From Pseudomonadota bacterium (GTDB lineage: Bacteria > Pseudomonadota > Alphaproteobacteria > Azospirillales > Azospirillaceae), in assembly GCA_023423695.1 (NCBI GenBank), contig JAFAFA010000152.1:124001-188000 (forward strand): a stretch of 64,000 bases of DNA. Direction: 5' to 3'. The notes under the pieces are model-generated. The model made no database searches. It was not told where the DNA came from and saw only the letters and a program-made list of their open reading frames with translations. Positions 53,765-62,225 of this stretch are shown here, piece after piece (the first letter of the stretch is position 1; every line of letters starts with the position of its first letter). Made by a program: the position numbers and the translations under genes.

Positions 53765-54588
53765 GACAGGGCTTCCTCAAGGACAATGCGGCCGATCCGG
53801 CGGACGAGGTCGCGGCGATAGCGCGCGGTGGCGTGCTGGTCGTCGTCACCGCCGAGATCCCAGGCGAAGGCGTTCAGCGCCTCGTCGAGATCCGGCGGCA
53901 AGTCACCCTCGACCAGCGGCCAGGAGCGCATGGTCGGCCGGTCCGCCACCCCGCCGACGGCGAGGCTGGCGGACTGCCCATCCACGGTGGCGGCGCAGGC
54001 GGCGATGGCGAAGTCGCCGTGCCGCATCGACTGCTCGCGGAAGGCATGGCCGCTGCCGGGCTTCGCCAGGGGAAAGCGGACGCATTCGACGATCTCGTCC
54101 GCCGCCTTTACCGTGGTCAGCGGCCCCAGAAAGAAATCGGCGGCGGCGACGGTGCGGCGGCGGCGCAGGTTGCGCAGCACCACCTCGCCGCCGGTGGCGA
54201 CCAGACAGAGCGGCGTCTCGGCGCTGGGATCGGCATGGGCGACGGAGCCGCAGAGCGTGCCGCGGTTGCGGGTCTGGAAATGGCCGACCCATGGCAGGGC
54301 GGCGGCGAGCAGCGGAACCTCCCGCGCCAGAGTCGGGCGGGCCAGCACCTCGGCCTGCGTGACGGCGGCGCCAATGGTCAGCCAGCCGTCCTCGACCCGT
54401 AGGCTGCGCAGTTCCTCCAGCCCGCCGAGGTCGATCAGCAGGCGCGGCTGGACCAGCCGCATGTTCAGCATCGGCATCAGCGACTGGCCGCCGGCGATCA
54501 CGCGGGCGTCGTCGCCCTCGGCCGCCAGTGCCGCCAGCGCGTCGGCGACGGTCGCCGGCCGCAGATAGTCGAAGGGTGCGGGTTTCAT
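53752..54588 (-). CDS. hmfB: FAD-binding subunit of Mo hydroxylase (HmfB/CoxM type)
   Basis: Flavin subunit of 278 residues. The FAD motifs are ARVIAGGQSLMPMLNMR near residue 32 and TRNRGTLCGSVAHADPSAE near 105. It lacks the extra [4Fe-4S] insertion of 4-hydroxybenzoyl-CoA reductase FAD subunits, which argues for a hydroxylase working aerobically. ATGA overlap with the large subunit gene and a 13-base overlap with the iron-sulfur gene. Confidence 0.88.
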   Translation of the reverse strand: MKPAPFDYLRPATVADALAALAAEGDDARVIAGGQSLMPMLNMRLVQPRLLIDLGGLEELRSLRVEDGWLTIGAAVTQAEVLARPTLAREVPLLAAALPWVGHFQTRNRGTLCGSVAHADPSAETPLCLVATGGEVVLRNLRRRRTVAAADFFLGPLTTVKAADEIVECVRFPLAKPGSGHAFREQSMRHGDFAIAACAATVDGQSASLAVGGVADRPTMRSWPLVEGDLPPDLDEALNAFAWDLGGDDDQHATARYRRDLVRRIGRIVLEEALSCRR

Positions 54589-57500
54589 CGGTCGAGTCCC
54601 AGAAGACGCAGCAGGCGCGTCAGAAGTGACGGGTGTTCGGCCGGCGCAGCGGCGCCGCCGGCACGGGCGACCAGCTTTTCGAAGAACTGGCCGATCAGCA
54701 GGCGCGACGCGCTGTCGAGCATCCGTCCGCCGACCGCGGCGACCTTGCCGCCGACCGACGCGCCGTAGCGGTAGGTGACGCGCGTTCCGGTGGCGGTGCG
54801 TTCCAGTGTGACATGCCCGGTGCCGCTGCCCGATCCCAGCGCGCTGGTGCCGCTGCCGGTCAGGGTCAGCGCATGGGGCGGGTCGAGGTCGGACAAGGCG
54901 ACCTCCGCGGTATAACGGCCGCGCACTGGTCCGATTCCGACCACCACCTCCGCCCGGTAGGCGTTGGGACCGACGAGGTCCAAGGCCTCGCAACCGGGCA
55001 GCAGCGCCGCCAACTCCTTGGGATCGAGCAGGATGGCCCAGACCTGTTCCGGCATGGCTGGCACCTCGCGGCTGCCTTCCCCGGTCAGGCCGCGTCCGCC
55101 CGGTGTGGCGGTCGGCGGCGGAGTTTCTCCGGAACCGGCGGCAGAGGCCGGTCGCGGCGGTTCCGGCGGATGGATCATCGCCGCCAGCTTGGACGGGGTG
55201 ATCGGCAGGGAAGGCACCTCGTCCATGCCATCGGCGGAAAGGGCGTCCGCCACCGCATTGGCGAGGCAGACCGGCGTGCTCATGCAATTCCCCTCCCCCA
55301 CCCCCTTGGCGCCGAGCGGCGTCACCGGCGACGGGCTTTCGCGATGAAGGATGACGGGAACCGGAATCTCGCAGGCGGTCGGTACCAGATAGTCGGCGAA
55401 GGTGCCGGACAGGAACCGGCCGTCGTCGCCATAGGCGTATTCCTCGTACAGCGCGGTGCCGACGGCATGGGCGAAACCGCCCAGGATCTGGCCCTCGACC
55501 AGCAGCGGGTTCAGCAGCCGGCCGGCGTCATGCATGGTGACGTAGCGGTCGATCCGCAGCGCCCCGGTGTCGCGGTCGATCTCGATCCCGCAGAAATCGA
55601 AGATGAAGCCGTAGCAGGCAGAACTGTTGATGTGGTCGGCGTCGGTCGGCGCCTTCAGTGGCTCCGGCGTCCAGAAGGCGGTCTCGCGCAGCGCCGCCTC
55701 CTGCCCATCCGGCAGCGTGCCGGGCGCCCAGTGGCCGGCGGCGGCGACGCGGGGGAAGGACAGGCCGTTGTCCGGGTTGGCGTCGGCGAAGACCCTGCCG
55801 CCGGCGAAGCGAACATCCTCCGCCCGGCAATTCAATTGCCCGGCGACCAGCGCCGCCATGCGGTCGCGCAGCCGGGTCGCCGCCACCTGGGCCGCTCCCG
55901 CCACCGCCCCGGCGAAGCGGCTGGAATAATTGCCCGACGCGATCGACCAGGCGTCCTTGCCGGTGTCGAGGTCGGTGTTGACGCGGATGTCCTCGAACCG
56001 CAGGCCGAAGACGTCGGCCACCACCTGGGCCAGCACGGTGCGGTGCCCCTGGCCCTGCGGCGCCGAGGCCACCGTCACCGACACGCCGCCGGTGGGATCG
56101 ACGGCGACGCTGGCGGTCGCCTGCGCGCCGTTCTTCGGTCCGGCCTTGCGCCGCTCGTCGGCGGTCAGGACGGTGGTGATGTAGCCCATGTTGGAGATCG
56201 ACGGCTCCACCACCGCAGCATAGCCGATGCCGTAGATCCGCCCCTCCGCCCGCAGCGCGTCGCGCCGGGCCTTCAGCGCGTCGAGCGCCCCCTCGCGCAC
56301 CGCCTGCTCCAGCGTGGCGCGGTAATCGCCGCTGTCGAGCGTCCCGCCCGACGCAGTACGGTAGGGCATGGCGTCGGCCGCCACCAGATTGCGGCGGATG
56401 ACGTCGAGCGGGTCCAGCCCCAGATCCGCCGCCACCCGGTTCATCAGCCGCTCCAGCCCGTAATAGAGCTGGCCGCCGCCGAAGCCGCGGTTGAGGCCGG
56501 TCGGCGTCTTGTTGGTGACGACGATGCGGTTGGTCACCGCGAGGTTCGGAATATCGTAGGCGCCGGTCAGGTTGCCGTGGTTGCGGTAGAGCGAGGCCGG
56601 CTCCGGCGCCCGCAGATAGGCACCGCAATCCTCGGTCTGCTCCATCCGCAGAGCCAGCACCCGGCCGTCCGGCTCCACCGCCGCGTCGATGCGCATGCGG
56701 CGCGCGGTGGCCGAGGTGGCGGCCATCAGATGCTCCAGCCGGTCCTCCACCCATTTGACTGGCCGCCCGGCGACGCGAGCGCACAGCCCCATCAGCACGA
56801 CATAGGGGAAGACCGCCTGCTTGTTGCCGAAGCTGCCGCCGGAATGGGGCGGCGTCTTCAACCGCAGCCGCGATCCCGGCACGTTCAGTGCGCGGGCCAT
56901 CACCGGATGGACGGCAAAGGGTCCGGAGAAGTTGGACAGCACCTCGTACGCGTCCTCGGCCGCGTCATAGTCGGCGACGACGACGAAGCACTCCATCGGG
57001 GTGCAGGAGTTGCGGGGATACTCGACCTCGACCGACACGCTGCGGGCTGCACGGGCGAAGGCGGCCTCGGGGTCGCCATAGCGGAAGCTGCGGCTGTTGA
57101 CGAGGTTGGAGCCCACCGCCGGATGCAGCAGTTCCGACTCTTTCTCCAGCGCCTGGGCAATCGAGGTCACCGGCGGCAGCGGGCGATAGCGCACCTCGAT
57201 GCGGTCGAACGCGTCCTCCGCGACATAACGGCTGTCGGCCAGCACCACCGCCACCGGTTCGCCGACATGGCGCACGCGGTCGATGGCGAGGCACCAATGC
57301 TCCATCGGGGCACGGATGCCGACCAGAAAGGCGCTGGCATGGCGCTTGGCGTCGTCCCCCGTCACCACGGCGGCGACACCGGGAACCGCCAGCGCGGCGG
57401 CGGTGTCGATGCCCAGCAGCTCGGCATGGGCGTGCGGGGAGCGCAGGATCGCGGCATGCAGAGTGCCGGGCTTCACCGGCAGGTCGTCGGCATAGCGGGC

Positions 57501-57626
57501 GACGCCGGTCAGCAGCGCCGCGTCCTCCACCCGCGGCATCGCGCGGCCGACGAACGGGGCCGCCGCCGACTGCGCCGGATCCCCTTCGAGTTCAATGGTC
57601 TGCGTGGCGGTCTGCGTGGCCGTCAT
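54585..57626 (-). CDS. hmfA: Mo-cofactor large subunit fused to CoxG-like domain (HmfA candidate)
   Basis: Fusion protein of 1013 residues. Residues 1-817 are the molybdopterin large subunit of the xanthine oxidase family: RVEDAALLTGVARYADDL, GSFGNKQAVFPYV and the catalytic Glu778 in GAKGVGEGNC. The substrate-side motif is NRGFGGGQ (379-386), not the CSFR loop of carbon monoxide dehydrogenase, so CO oxidation is ruled out. After a Pro-rich linker (818-850), a CoxG/SRPBCC domain follows (PEQVWAILLDPKELAALLPG). In the hmf pathway, HmfABC hydroxylates furoyl-CoA at C5. The start is MTATQ, with GGGAGG six bases upstream; MTMTATQ would leave no spacing. Confidence 0.8.
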   Translation of the reverse strand: MTATQTATQTIELEGDPAQSAAAPFVGRAMPRVEDAALLTGVARYADDLPVKPGTLHAAILRSPHAHAELLGIDTAAALAVPGVAAVVTGDDAKRHASAFLVGIRAPMEHWCLAIDRVRHVGEPVAVVLADSRYVAEDAFDRIEVRYRPLPPVTSIAQALEKESELLHPAVGSNLVNSRSFRYGDPEAAFARAARSVSVEVEYPRNSCTPMECFVVVADYDAAEDAYEVLSNFSGPFAVHPVMARALNVPGSRLRLKTPPHSGGSFGNKQAVFPYVVLMGLCARVAGRPVKWVEDRLEHLMAATSATARRMRIDAAVEPDGRVLALRMEQTEDCGAYLRAPEPASLYRNHGNLTGAYDIPNLAVTNRIVVTNKTPTGLNRGFGGGQLYYGLERLMNRVAADLGLDPLDVIRRNLVAADAMPYRTASGGTLDSGDYRATLEQAVREGALDALKARRDALRAEGRIYGIGYAAVVEPSISNMGYITTVLTADERRKAGPKNGAQATASVAVDPTGGVSVTVASAPQGQGHRTVLAQVVADVFGLRFEDIRVNTDLDTGKDAWSIASGNYSSRFAGAVAGAAQVAATRLRDRMAALVAGQLNCRAEDVRFAGGRVFADANPDNGLSFPRVAAAGHWAPGTLPDGQEAALRETAFWTPEPLKAPTDADHINSSACYGFIFDFCGIEIDRDTGALRIDRYVTMHDAGRLLNPLLVEGQILGGFAHAVGTALYEEYAYGDDGRFLSGTFADYLVPTACEIPVPVILHRESPSPVTPLGAKGVGEGNCMSTPVCLANAVADALSADGMDEVPSLPITPSKLAAMIHPPEPPRPASAAGSGETPPPTATPGGRGLTGEGSREVPAMPEQVWAILLDPKELAALLPGCEALDLVGPNAYRAEVVVGIGPVRGRYTAEVALSDLDPPHALTLTGSGTSALGSGSGTGHVTLERTATGTRVTYRYGASVGGKVAAVGGRMLDSASRLLIGQFFEKLVARAGGAAAPAEHPSLLTRLLRLLGLDR

Positions 57627-57705
57627 CGTCATCCTCCCGTTACCGGAGGAGACTAGACCGTTCGCCAAGCAAAGCTTTTACCGTGGAGTGTCGCGATTTA
57701 CCCTA

Positions 57706-57734
57706 GCGTCTCATTTTCACGCGTCTCGTTTTCA
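57706..57734. promoter_or_regulatory. Tandem repeat, putative AraC-type operator of the hmf-like operon
   Basis: GCGTCTC(A/G)TTTTCA occurs twice in tandem, 15 bases apart (57706 and 57721). It lies about 80-108 bases upstream of the large-subunit start and runs into the last codons of the AraC gene. AraC activators typically bind two direct repeats just upstream of the -35 region. Confidence 0.55.
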
Positions 57735-58607
57735 TGCATGCCCGGCCTCGGGCGGCCCCCCGGCCGGCCGGTCCACCAGATTGACCACCCGGCGGTATTC
57801 GGTGGGCGTCACGCCCTGGTGGTTGCGGAAGAAGCGGCTGAAATGGCTGGGCGCCGAAAAGCCGAGGCGGCCGGACACCTCGGTCGCGCTCTCCAGCCCG
57901 GCGGCCATGGCGTCGATGGCTGCCTCCATCCGCAACACGTTGAAATAGAGCGCCGGGGTGATCGCCAACGTCTGCTGGAACAGCCGGAACATGTGGGCGC
58001 GCGACAGGCCGGCGGCGGCGGCGACCCGACCGGCATCGAAGTCCTCGCCCAGGGTCCCCCGCATGAAGCGGATGGCCTGACGGATGCGGAAGTCGCCCGC
58101 CGCCGGTGCGGCATAACGGGTTCCGCCCAGCCTCCGCCATTCGGAGAAGCGGTCGATGATGGCGATCATCAGGTCGAACAGCGCCTCCTCCATCCGCTCA
58201 CCGGACGGGTCGTCATACAGCAGCTCCGCCGCCATGCGGTCGGCCAGCCGGCGAATGTGCGGCGTCAACTCGCCGCAGGACTGCGCGAAGAAGCCGGGAT
58301 TGCCGCTGGCGTTGAGTTCCCGCTGCATGGCGCCGAGCCAGCGCGGCTCGATGTACAGCGCCAGGATCACGGTGCGCGGGGCGCCCGGCTGATGGGCATA
58401 GGAATGGGCCTCCCAGCTGTTGACCAAGACCGCAGTGTCGTCGCGAAGCGGGTAGAGCCGTTCCCCCACCGCAAAGCGGGTGTCGGCGCCGGACGCCTTG
58501 ATCAGCACATGGCAATGGGGATGCGCGTGATGGATCAGCGCATTGTCCATGTCCAGCAGCGCGACGCGGCCGAAGCCTCCCTGATGGATGCGCATCGCTT
58601 TCGACAT
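57732..58607 (-). CDS. AraC-family transcriptional regulator
   Basis: Activator of 291 residues. The N-terminal cupin-like ligand domain holds HAHPHCHVLIKASG and VNSWEAHSY. The C-terminal double helix-turn-helix spans about residues 180-280 (RVAAAAGLSRAHMFRLFQQ, then SGRLGFSAPSHFSRFFRNHQG). It is encoded 105 bases upstream of the Mo large-subunit gene on the same strand and likely activates that operon in response to the acid (inference). The start MSKAMRI is chosen; an internal Met (MRIHQGG) is possible. Confidence 0.88.
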   Translation of the reverse strand: MSKAMRIHQGGFGRVALLDMDNALIHHAHPHCHVLIKASGADTRFAVGERLYPLRDDTAVLVNSWEAHSYAHQPGAPRTVILALYIEPRWLGAMQRELNASGNPGFFAQSCGELTPHIRRLADRMAAELLYDDPSGERMEEALFDLMIAIIDRFSEWRRLGGTRYAAPAAGDFRIRQAIRFMRGTLGEDFDAGRVAAAAGLSRAHMFRLFQQTLAITPALYFNVLRMEAAIDAMAAGLESATEVSGRLGFSAPSHFSRFFRNHQGVTPTEYRRVVNLVDRPAGGPPEAGHA

Positions 58608-58962
58608 GGCCGCCCGTCCCTTTCCACACGCCCGCAGCCACCGGCTGCCGGGACGCTCTTTGATCATTTGTTTGACAAGCTAATCGTCAATGCGAGCCTT
58701 TACCAGAGCCATCGGACAGGAACGGTCGGACGCACGGCTGTCGGCGGCAGCACAAAGGGCAGCATCAAATCATCAAGAGGGCGCCCCGCCGTATAAGGGA
58801 CCTTCAACAAGCTACGGACACGCTTGCCGAACATCCCCAGTGACGGCGGGACACGCCAAAGTAGCCCACGCCCCCCAGCTGCGCGATTAGGGGTTACCCT
58901 GCGTCAGAATGCCCGGCGAGGTGAACCGGACGGACGTCGTCGTGAGGCTGAGGACGGGGGTT
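58608..58962. other. Intergenic, no gene seen
   Basis: Divergence-free gap between the AraC start and the end of the DedA gene. The part near 58660-58700 (ATTTGTTTGACAAGCTAATCG) is AT-richer and may hold the AraC promoter. No RNA gene or repeat was recognised. Confidence 0.4.
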
Positions 58963-59628
58963 TCAACATCCCGTTCGTTCCGGCAGCCCGGCAACGGGTG
59001 GGGCGGGCGCACAGGACTTCGCCGCGCCTTGTCCCGCACTGCCGTCGGCGGCCGGTGCGGTGCGGACGCCTATTCCGCTCAAATCGTAGCCGGTCCAGGC
59101 AAGATGGCCCGGCGACATCAGCAGCGGAGCCCAGATCACGGCCGACAGGACATTGAACGTCTGAAATTTCCGATGGGGCATCGCCATCATACCGGCCGTC
59201 GTCGGCACCACCGCGCGCAGCGGGCCGATGAAGCGCGCCAGGAACACGCTCTTGCTTCCATGACGCTGGAAGAAGGCTTCGCCACGGCGGCGCAACTCGG
59301 GTTGCCTGCTCAACGGCCATATCCGGAACATATGTTCGCCATAGCGGCGGCCCAGCCAGTAGGAGGTGGCGTCCCCCAGGATGGCACCGCCCGCGATCGC
59401 CAGATAGACCGACCAGAAATCGAGAACGCCCGCGCCCACAAGCGCGCCGGCGGCGGTCAGCATGATGACGCCGGGAATGAGAAGCCCGACGAGTGTCAGC
59501 CCCTCCGCAAACGCCAACAGGAAGATGATGACTTCCGCCCAGTCCGCATGCGCTTCGATGAAGGCGGCGAGAGCGGCCCCCTGGGCTGCAAAATCCGGCA
59601 GTCCCGTCAGCAAGGTGCCTGCGCCCAT
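58963..59628 (-). CDS. DedA-family membrane protein
   Basis: Protein of 221 residues with about five hydrophobic segments. The family motifs are AEGLTLVGLLIPGVIMLTAAG, GDATSYWLGRRYGEH and the conserved basic segment FLARFIGPLRAVVPTTAGMM. DedA proteins act as lipid (undecaprenyl phosphate or phospholipid) translocases or proton-dependent transporters. The C-terminal 35 residues are Ala/Pro/Gly-rich and not conserved. It borders the polysaccharide genes, where undecaprenyl-phosphate recycling would make sense, but no functional tie is shown. Confidence 0.88.
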   Translation of the reverse strand: MGAGTLLTGLPDFAAQGAALAAFIEAHADWAEVIIFLLAFAEGLTLVGLLIPGVIMLTAAGALVGAGVLDFWSVYLAIAGGAILGDATSYWLGRRYGEHMFRIWPLSRQPELRRRGEAFFQRHGSKSVFLARFIGPLRAVVPTTAGMMAMPHRKFQTFNVLSAVIWAPLLMSPGHLAWTGYDLSGIGVRTAPAADGSAGQGAAKSCAPAPPVAGLPERTGC

Positions 59629-60174
59629 GTCGTCTCAAGCCTTGCAGAGCGCTGGCTGACGGTGGGCCGTCGATGCAGGTCGGTCATGCGAAGCGCCAAG
59701 TCCTTTTCCAAGTCGATGAAGCCGTCGAAATTCCAAAACACGATCACGCCCTTCAGCACAAGCGCAGGCCGCAAGCCCGGGCATCCCGGCCACGTCTCCG
59801 TCGCCGGAACAGCTTCAGATCAGCTCAGGCCCAAGCGAACCATAGCTGGATTCGCCTCCATGGTCATACAAGTCCACCTCGTGCGATTTATCGCATGCGG
59901 GGCAATCGTAGCTTCCTCCCGCCGAGGCCGAAACGCCCTATCATGACCAAACCTTGGACGTTGCCGTGGCGGCGCGACCAAGCCAAATGGCCTCCGACGA
60001 ACCCGGTGCGGTTCAAGGCGTACTTACGTCTTTTGTTCAGGATTTTCCAGAGCCCGCTAAGCCTCTTGTGGAAATTGAAGGAAGACGGGCTCTCCGGCAA
60101 ATTATGAAAACTTGTTTTTATAAATGGGTCAATGACTTCATTGACACCGGCAAAGAGCCGTGAAAGGTGCAAAA
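59629..60174. other. 546-base intergenic stretch with falling GC
   Basis: No gene is convincing. A 54-codon open frame at 59943-60107 (MTKPWTLPWRRDQAKW, then AYLRLLFRIFQSPLSLLW) and a second frame ending FYKWVNDFIDTGKEP look somewhat protein-like but have no recognised family and no ribosome site. From about 59990 the sequence becomes much richer in A and T than the rest of the window, and it leads into the dehydratase gene. Confidence 0.35.
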
Positions 60175-61284
60175 ATGAAAGGTGCCATCTCACCGGAATT
60201 TTGGAAAGACAAGCGCGTTTTCCTGACTGGCCACACAGGCTTCAAGGGAAGCTGGCTGTCATTGTGGCTCGCGAGCATGGGCGCCGAGGTCCGCGGTTAC
60301 GCGTTGGCCCCGGAAGCGCGCAGCTTGTTCACGTTGAGTGGTATCGATCGCGATATTGACAGCATCTATGCCGATATTCGCGACACAGACCTTCTGTGTC
60401 AGGCGATACGTAGGTTCAAACCGGATATTGTGCTGCACTTGGCCGCTCAATCCCTTGTCCGCGTGTCCTACGCCGATCCGATCGGCACGTATTCCACCAA
60501 CATCATGGGCACTGCCAATCTGCTGGAAGCGGTGCGGGCGTGCGACAGCGTGCAAGCCGTCGTCGTGGTGACGTCCGACAAATGCTACGAAAACCGCGAA
60601 TGGCTGTGGGGGTATCGCGAAGACGAGCCAATGGGCGGGTATGACCCTTACAGCAGCAGCAAAGGTTGTGTCGAGTTGCTGGTTTCGTCTTGGCGCCGCT
60701 CTTATTTCGCCGATCGCGACCATCCCGATGGTGCTTGCCGTCTGGCAAGCGCCCGCGCCGGCAATGTCATCGGTGGTGGTGACTGGGGGCAGGATCGCTT
60801 GGTTCCCGATATCTTGAAAGCCTTTGAAATCCGCAAGCCTGTGCGGATCCGTTTTCCCAATGCCATACGGCCCTGGCAACATGTCCTGGAGCCGCTAAGA
60901 GGATACCTGCTGCTGGCGGAACGCCTGGTCACCCACGGCGTCGCTTTTGCGGAAGGTTGGAACTTTGGCCCCGACGCGGACAGCGAGAGAACCGTTTCCG
61001 ACATCGTCGATCGTCTCTGCAGGCTCTGGGGAGAGGGTGCTTCATGGGAGTTGGATGAGGGCACTCAGCCGCATGAAGCGCGCCTGCTCAAGCTCGACTC
61101 CGCCAAGGCGCGGGCGCGGCTGGATTGGCTGCCGTGGTGGACGATCGACGATACATTGTCCGCAATTGCTTCATGGCACAAAGCATACCTGAGCAACTGC
61201 GATGTCCGCGATTTCACTCTGGGACAGATTGCTCACTATCAATCCAAGCAGCACACCCCTGAAGCTCTGCTGGTCCAGGCCTGA
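60175..61284 (+). CDS. rfbG: CDP-glucose 4,6-dehydratase
   Basis: Short-chain dehydrogenase-type enzyme of 369 residues that converts CDP-glucose to CDP-4-keto-6-deoxyglucose for 3,6-dideoxy and related sugars. The NAD motif is FLTGHTGFKGSWLSLWL near residue 16. The catalytic Tyr-Lys pair is in GYDPYSSSKGC, and the family-specific GNVIGGGDWGQDRLVPD and IRPWQHVLEPL are present. The ATG at 60175 has AAAGG seven bases upstream; a GTG at 60160 is less likely. GC content is visibly lower than in the metabolic operons, suggesting acquisition with a surface polysaccharide locus. It is convergent with its pathway partner, the cytidylyltransferase. Confidence 0.9.
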   Translation: MKGAISPEFWKDKRVFLTGHTGFKGSWLSLWLASMGAEVRGYALAPEARSLFTLSGIDRDIDSIYADIRDTDLLCQAIRRFKPDIVLHLAAQSLVRVSYADPIGTYSTNIMGTANLLEAVRACDSVQAVVVVTSDKCYENREWLWGYREDEPMGGYDPYSSSKGCVELLVSSWRRSYFADRDHPDGACRLASARAGNVIGGGDWGQDRLVPDILKAFEIRKPVRIRFPNAIRPWQHVLEPLRGYLLLAERLVTHGVAFAEGWNFGPDADSERTVSDIVDRLCRLWGEGASWELDEGTQPHEARLLKLDSAKARARLDWLPWWTIDDTLSAIASWHKAYLSNCDVRDFTLGQIAHYQSKQHTPEALLVQA

Positions 61285-61411
61285 CGATCCTTCCTGTCGA
61301 AGCCATCAGGCCGCCGCCGGAGAAACGTCAAGGATGCGGAGCGGGGGTTTTGGGCCGCCGCGATGAGACACGCTTGGTTCGGGCCGTCATCGGAGCAGGG
61401 CGGCCGAGGTG

Positions 61412-61458
61412 GCCATGAGCGGCCAGCCCGACCTTTGGAAAGGCTGGCCGCTCATGGC
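61412..61458. terminator. Perfect 17-bp hairpin between convergent polysaccharide genes
   Basis: GCCATGAGCGGCCAGCC pairs perfectly with GGCTGGCCGCTCATGGC around a 13-base loop. It has no T run on either side. With the second hairpin at 61494 it separates the dehydratase gene from the convergent PIG-L gene. Confidence 0.7.
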
Positions 61459-61493
61459 TGCCCGGGGGCGTCCCCATGTAGATCAATAGCATT

Positions 61494-61527
61494 GCGACGG
61501 CCGCAGGGCTCCCCCTGCGGCCGTCGC
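61494..61527. terminator. Perfect 15-bp hairpin with four-base loop
   Basis: GCGACGGCCGCAGGG pairs perfectly with CCCTGCGGCCGTCGC around CTCC. It lies 30 bases past the PIG-L stop codon on its strand and is likely its terminator, acting on both strands. Confidence 0.72.
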
Positions 61528-61556
61528 GTTGTGGCTGTCGAGCGGGGATACAGCCG

Positions 61557-62225
61557 CTACGCGCTGCTTGGCATACCGAGGATGGCTTTGCGGACATGGA
61601 AGGCTTCAGCGTAATGCCCGGCTGCCCGGCATTCCATGCCACGCAGCCGGGCGAGACCGCGAAAGGTCTCGGCATCGAACCAATCCTTGGAGCGCTGGCT
61701 GCCGAAGTGCGAGATCAGGAGATCAATCTTGCGCTCCAGAACACCAGGGTGCAGCGGTACGTAAAGATTGGGCCTCCCCAGATCGCCATCCCATTTGGGG
61801 ACTTCGTACTCCAGGATCAGGTGGTTGCGGAACACGGTCCAAATCAGTCGATTGACCTCGCGGTGATCCTGGTGTGCGTCGTCGCCCCGGTGCGTTAGGA
61901 TCAGATCCGGCTGCACCCTTCCCCTCAGATCATTGAGCCAGGCTTTGATCTCCCGGCTTTCCTCTGGGAACTGGGTGTCGGTGAAGTCGGCCAATTCGAT
62001 TTCGGCCCGAGCGGCATCCTTCACGAAATCCTCGGCCGAGGCGCGGGCTTCCTCGCGGCGCGGGCCGGCTGCACTGAGCACGCACCAGTGGATGTCGAGC
62101 TTCACGCCGGCGGCTATCCAGCCGAGGATGGTGCCGCCGGCGCCGATCTCGATGTCGTCGGCATGGGCGCCCAGGCAGAGGACCGAGAGCCGGTGGCCTG
62201 CCCGTGCCGGGACCAGGGGGAGCAT
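61557..62225 (-). CDS. PIG-L family deacetylase
   Basis: Zinc-dependent N-deacetylase of 222 residues. The zinc motif is LGAHADDIEIGAGG near residue 19 and the second ligand set is DDAHQDHREVNR. Relatives remove acetyl groups from N-acetyl sugars attached to nucleotides, lipids or antibiotics. The start ATG overlaps the cytidylyltransferase stop by one base (TGATG), so it belongs to the sugar-nucleotide operon and likely edits a sugar intermediate of the surface polysaccharide. Confidence 0.88.
   Translation of the reverse strand: MLPLVPARAGHRLSVLCLGAHADDIEIGAGGTILGWIAAGVKLDIHWCVLSAAGPRREEARASAEDFVKDAARAEIELADFTDTQFPEESREIKAWLNDLRGRVQPDLILTHRGDDAHQDHREVNRLIWTVFRNHLILEYEVPKWDGDLGRPNLYVPLHPGVLERKIDLLISHFGSQRSKDWFDAETFRGLARLRGMECRAAGHYAEAFHVRKAILGMPSSA

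Noticed and set aside
54585..57626. Carbon monoxide dehydrogenase (CoxMSL) reading of the Mo hydroxylase
   Set aside because: The large subunit lacks the CSFR active-site loop; it has NRGFGGGQ, and the operon contains acyl-CoA enzymes.
54633..57656. Thousand-codon plus-strand open frame opposite the Mo large-subunit gene
   Set aside because: Shadow of the real gene; no ribosome site and no recognisable domain.
59888..60193. Short open frames on both strands before the dehydratase
   Set aside because: No recognisable family or start signals; kept only as a note in the intergenic entry.
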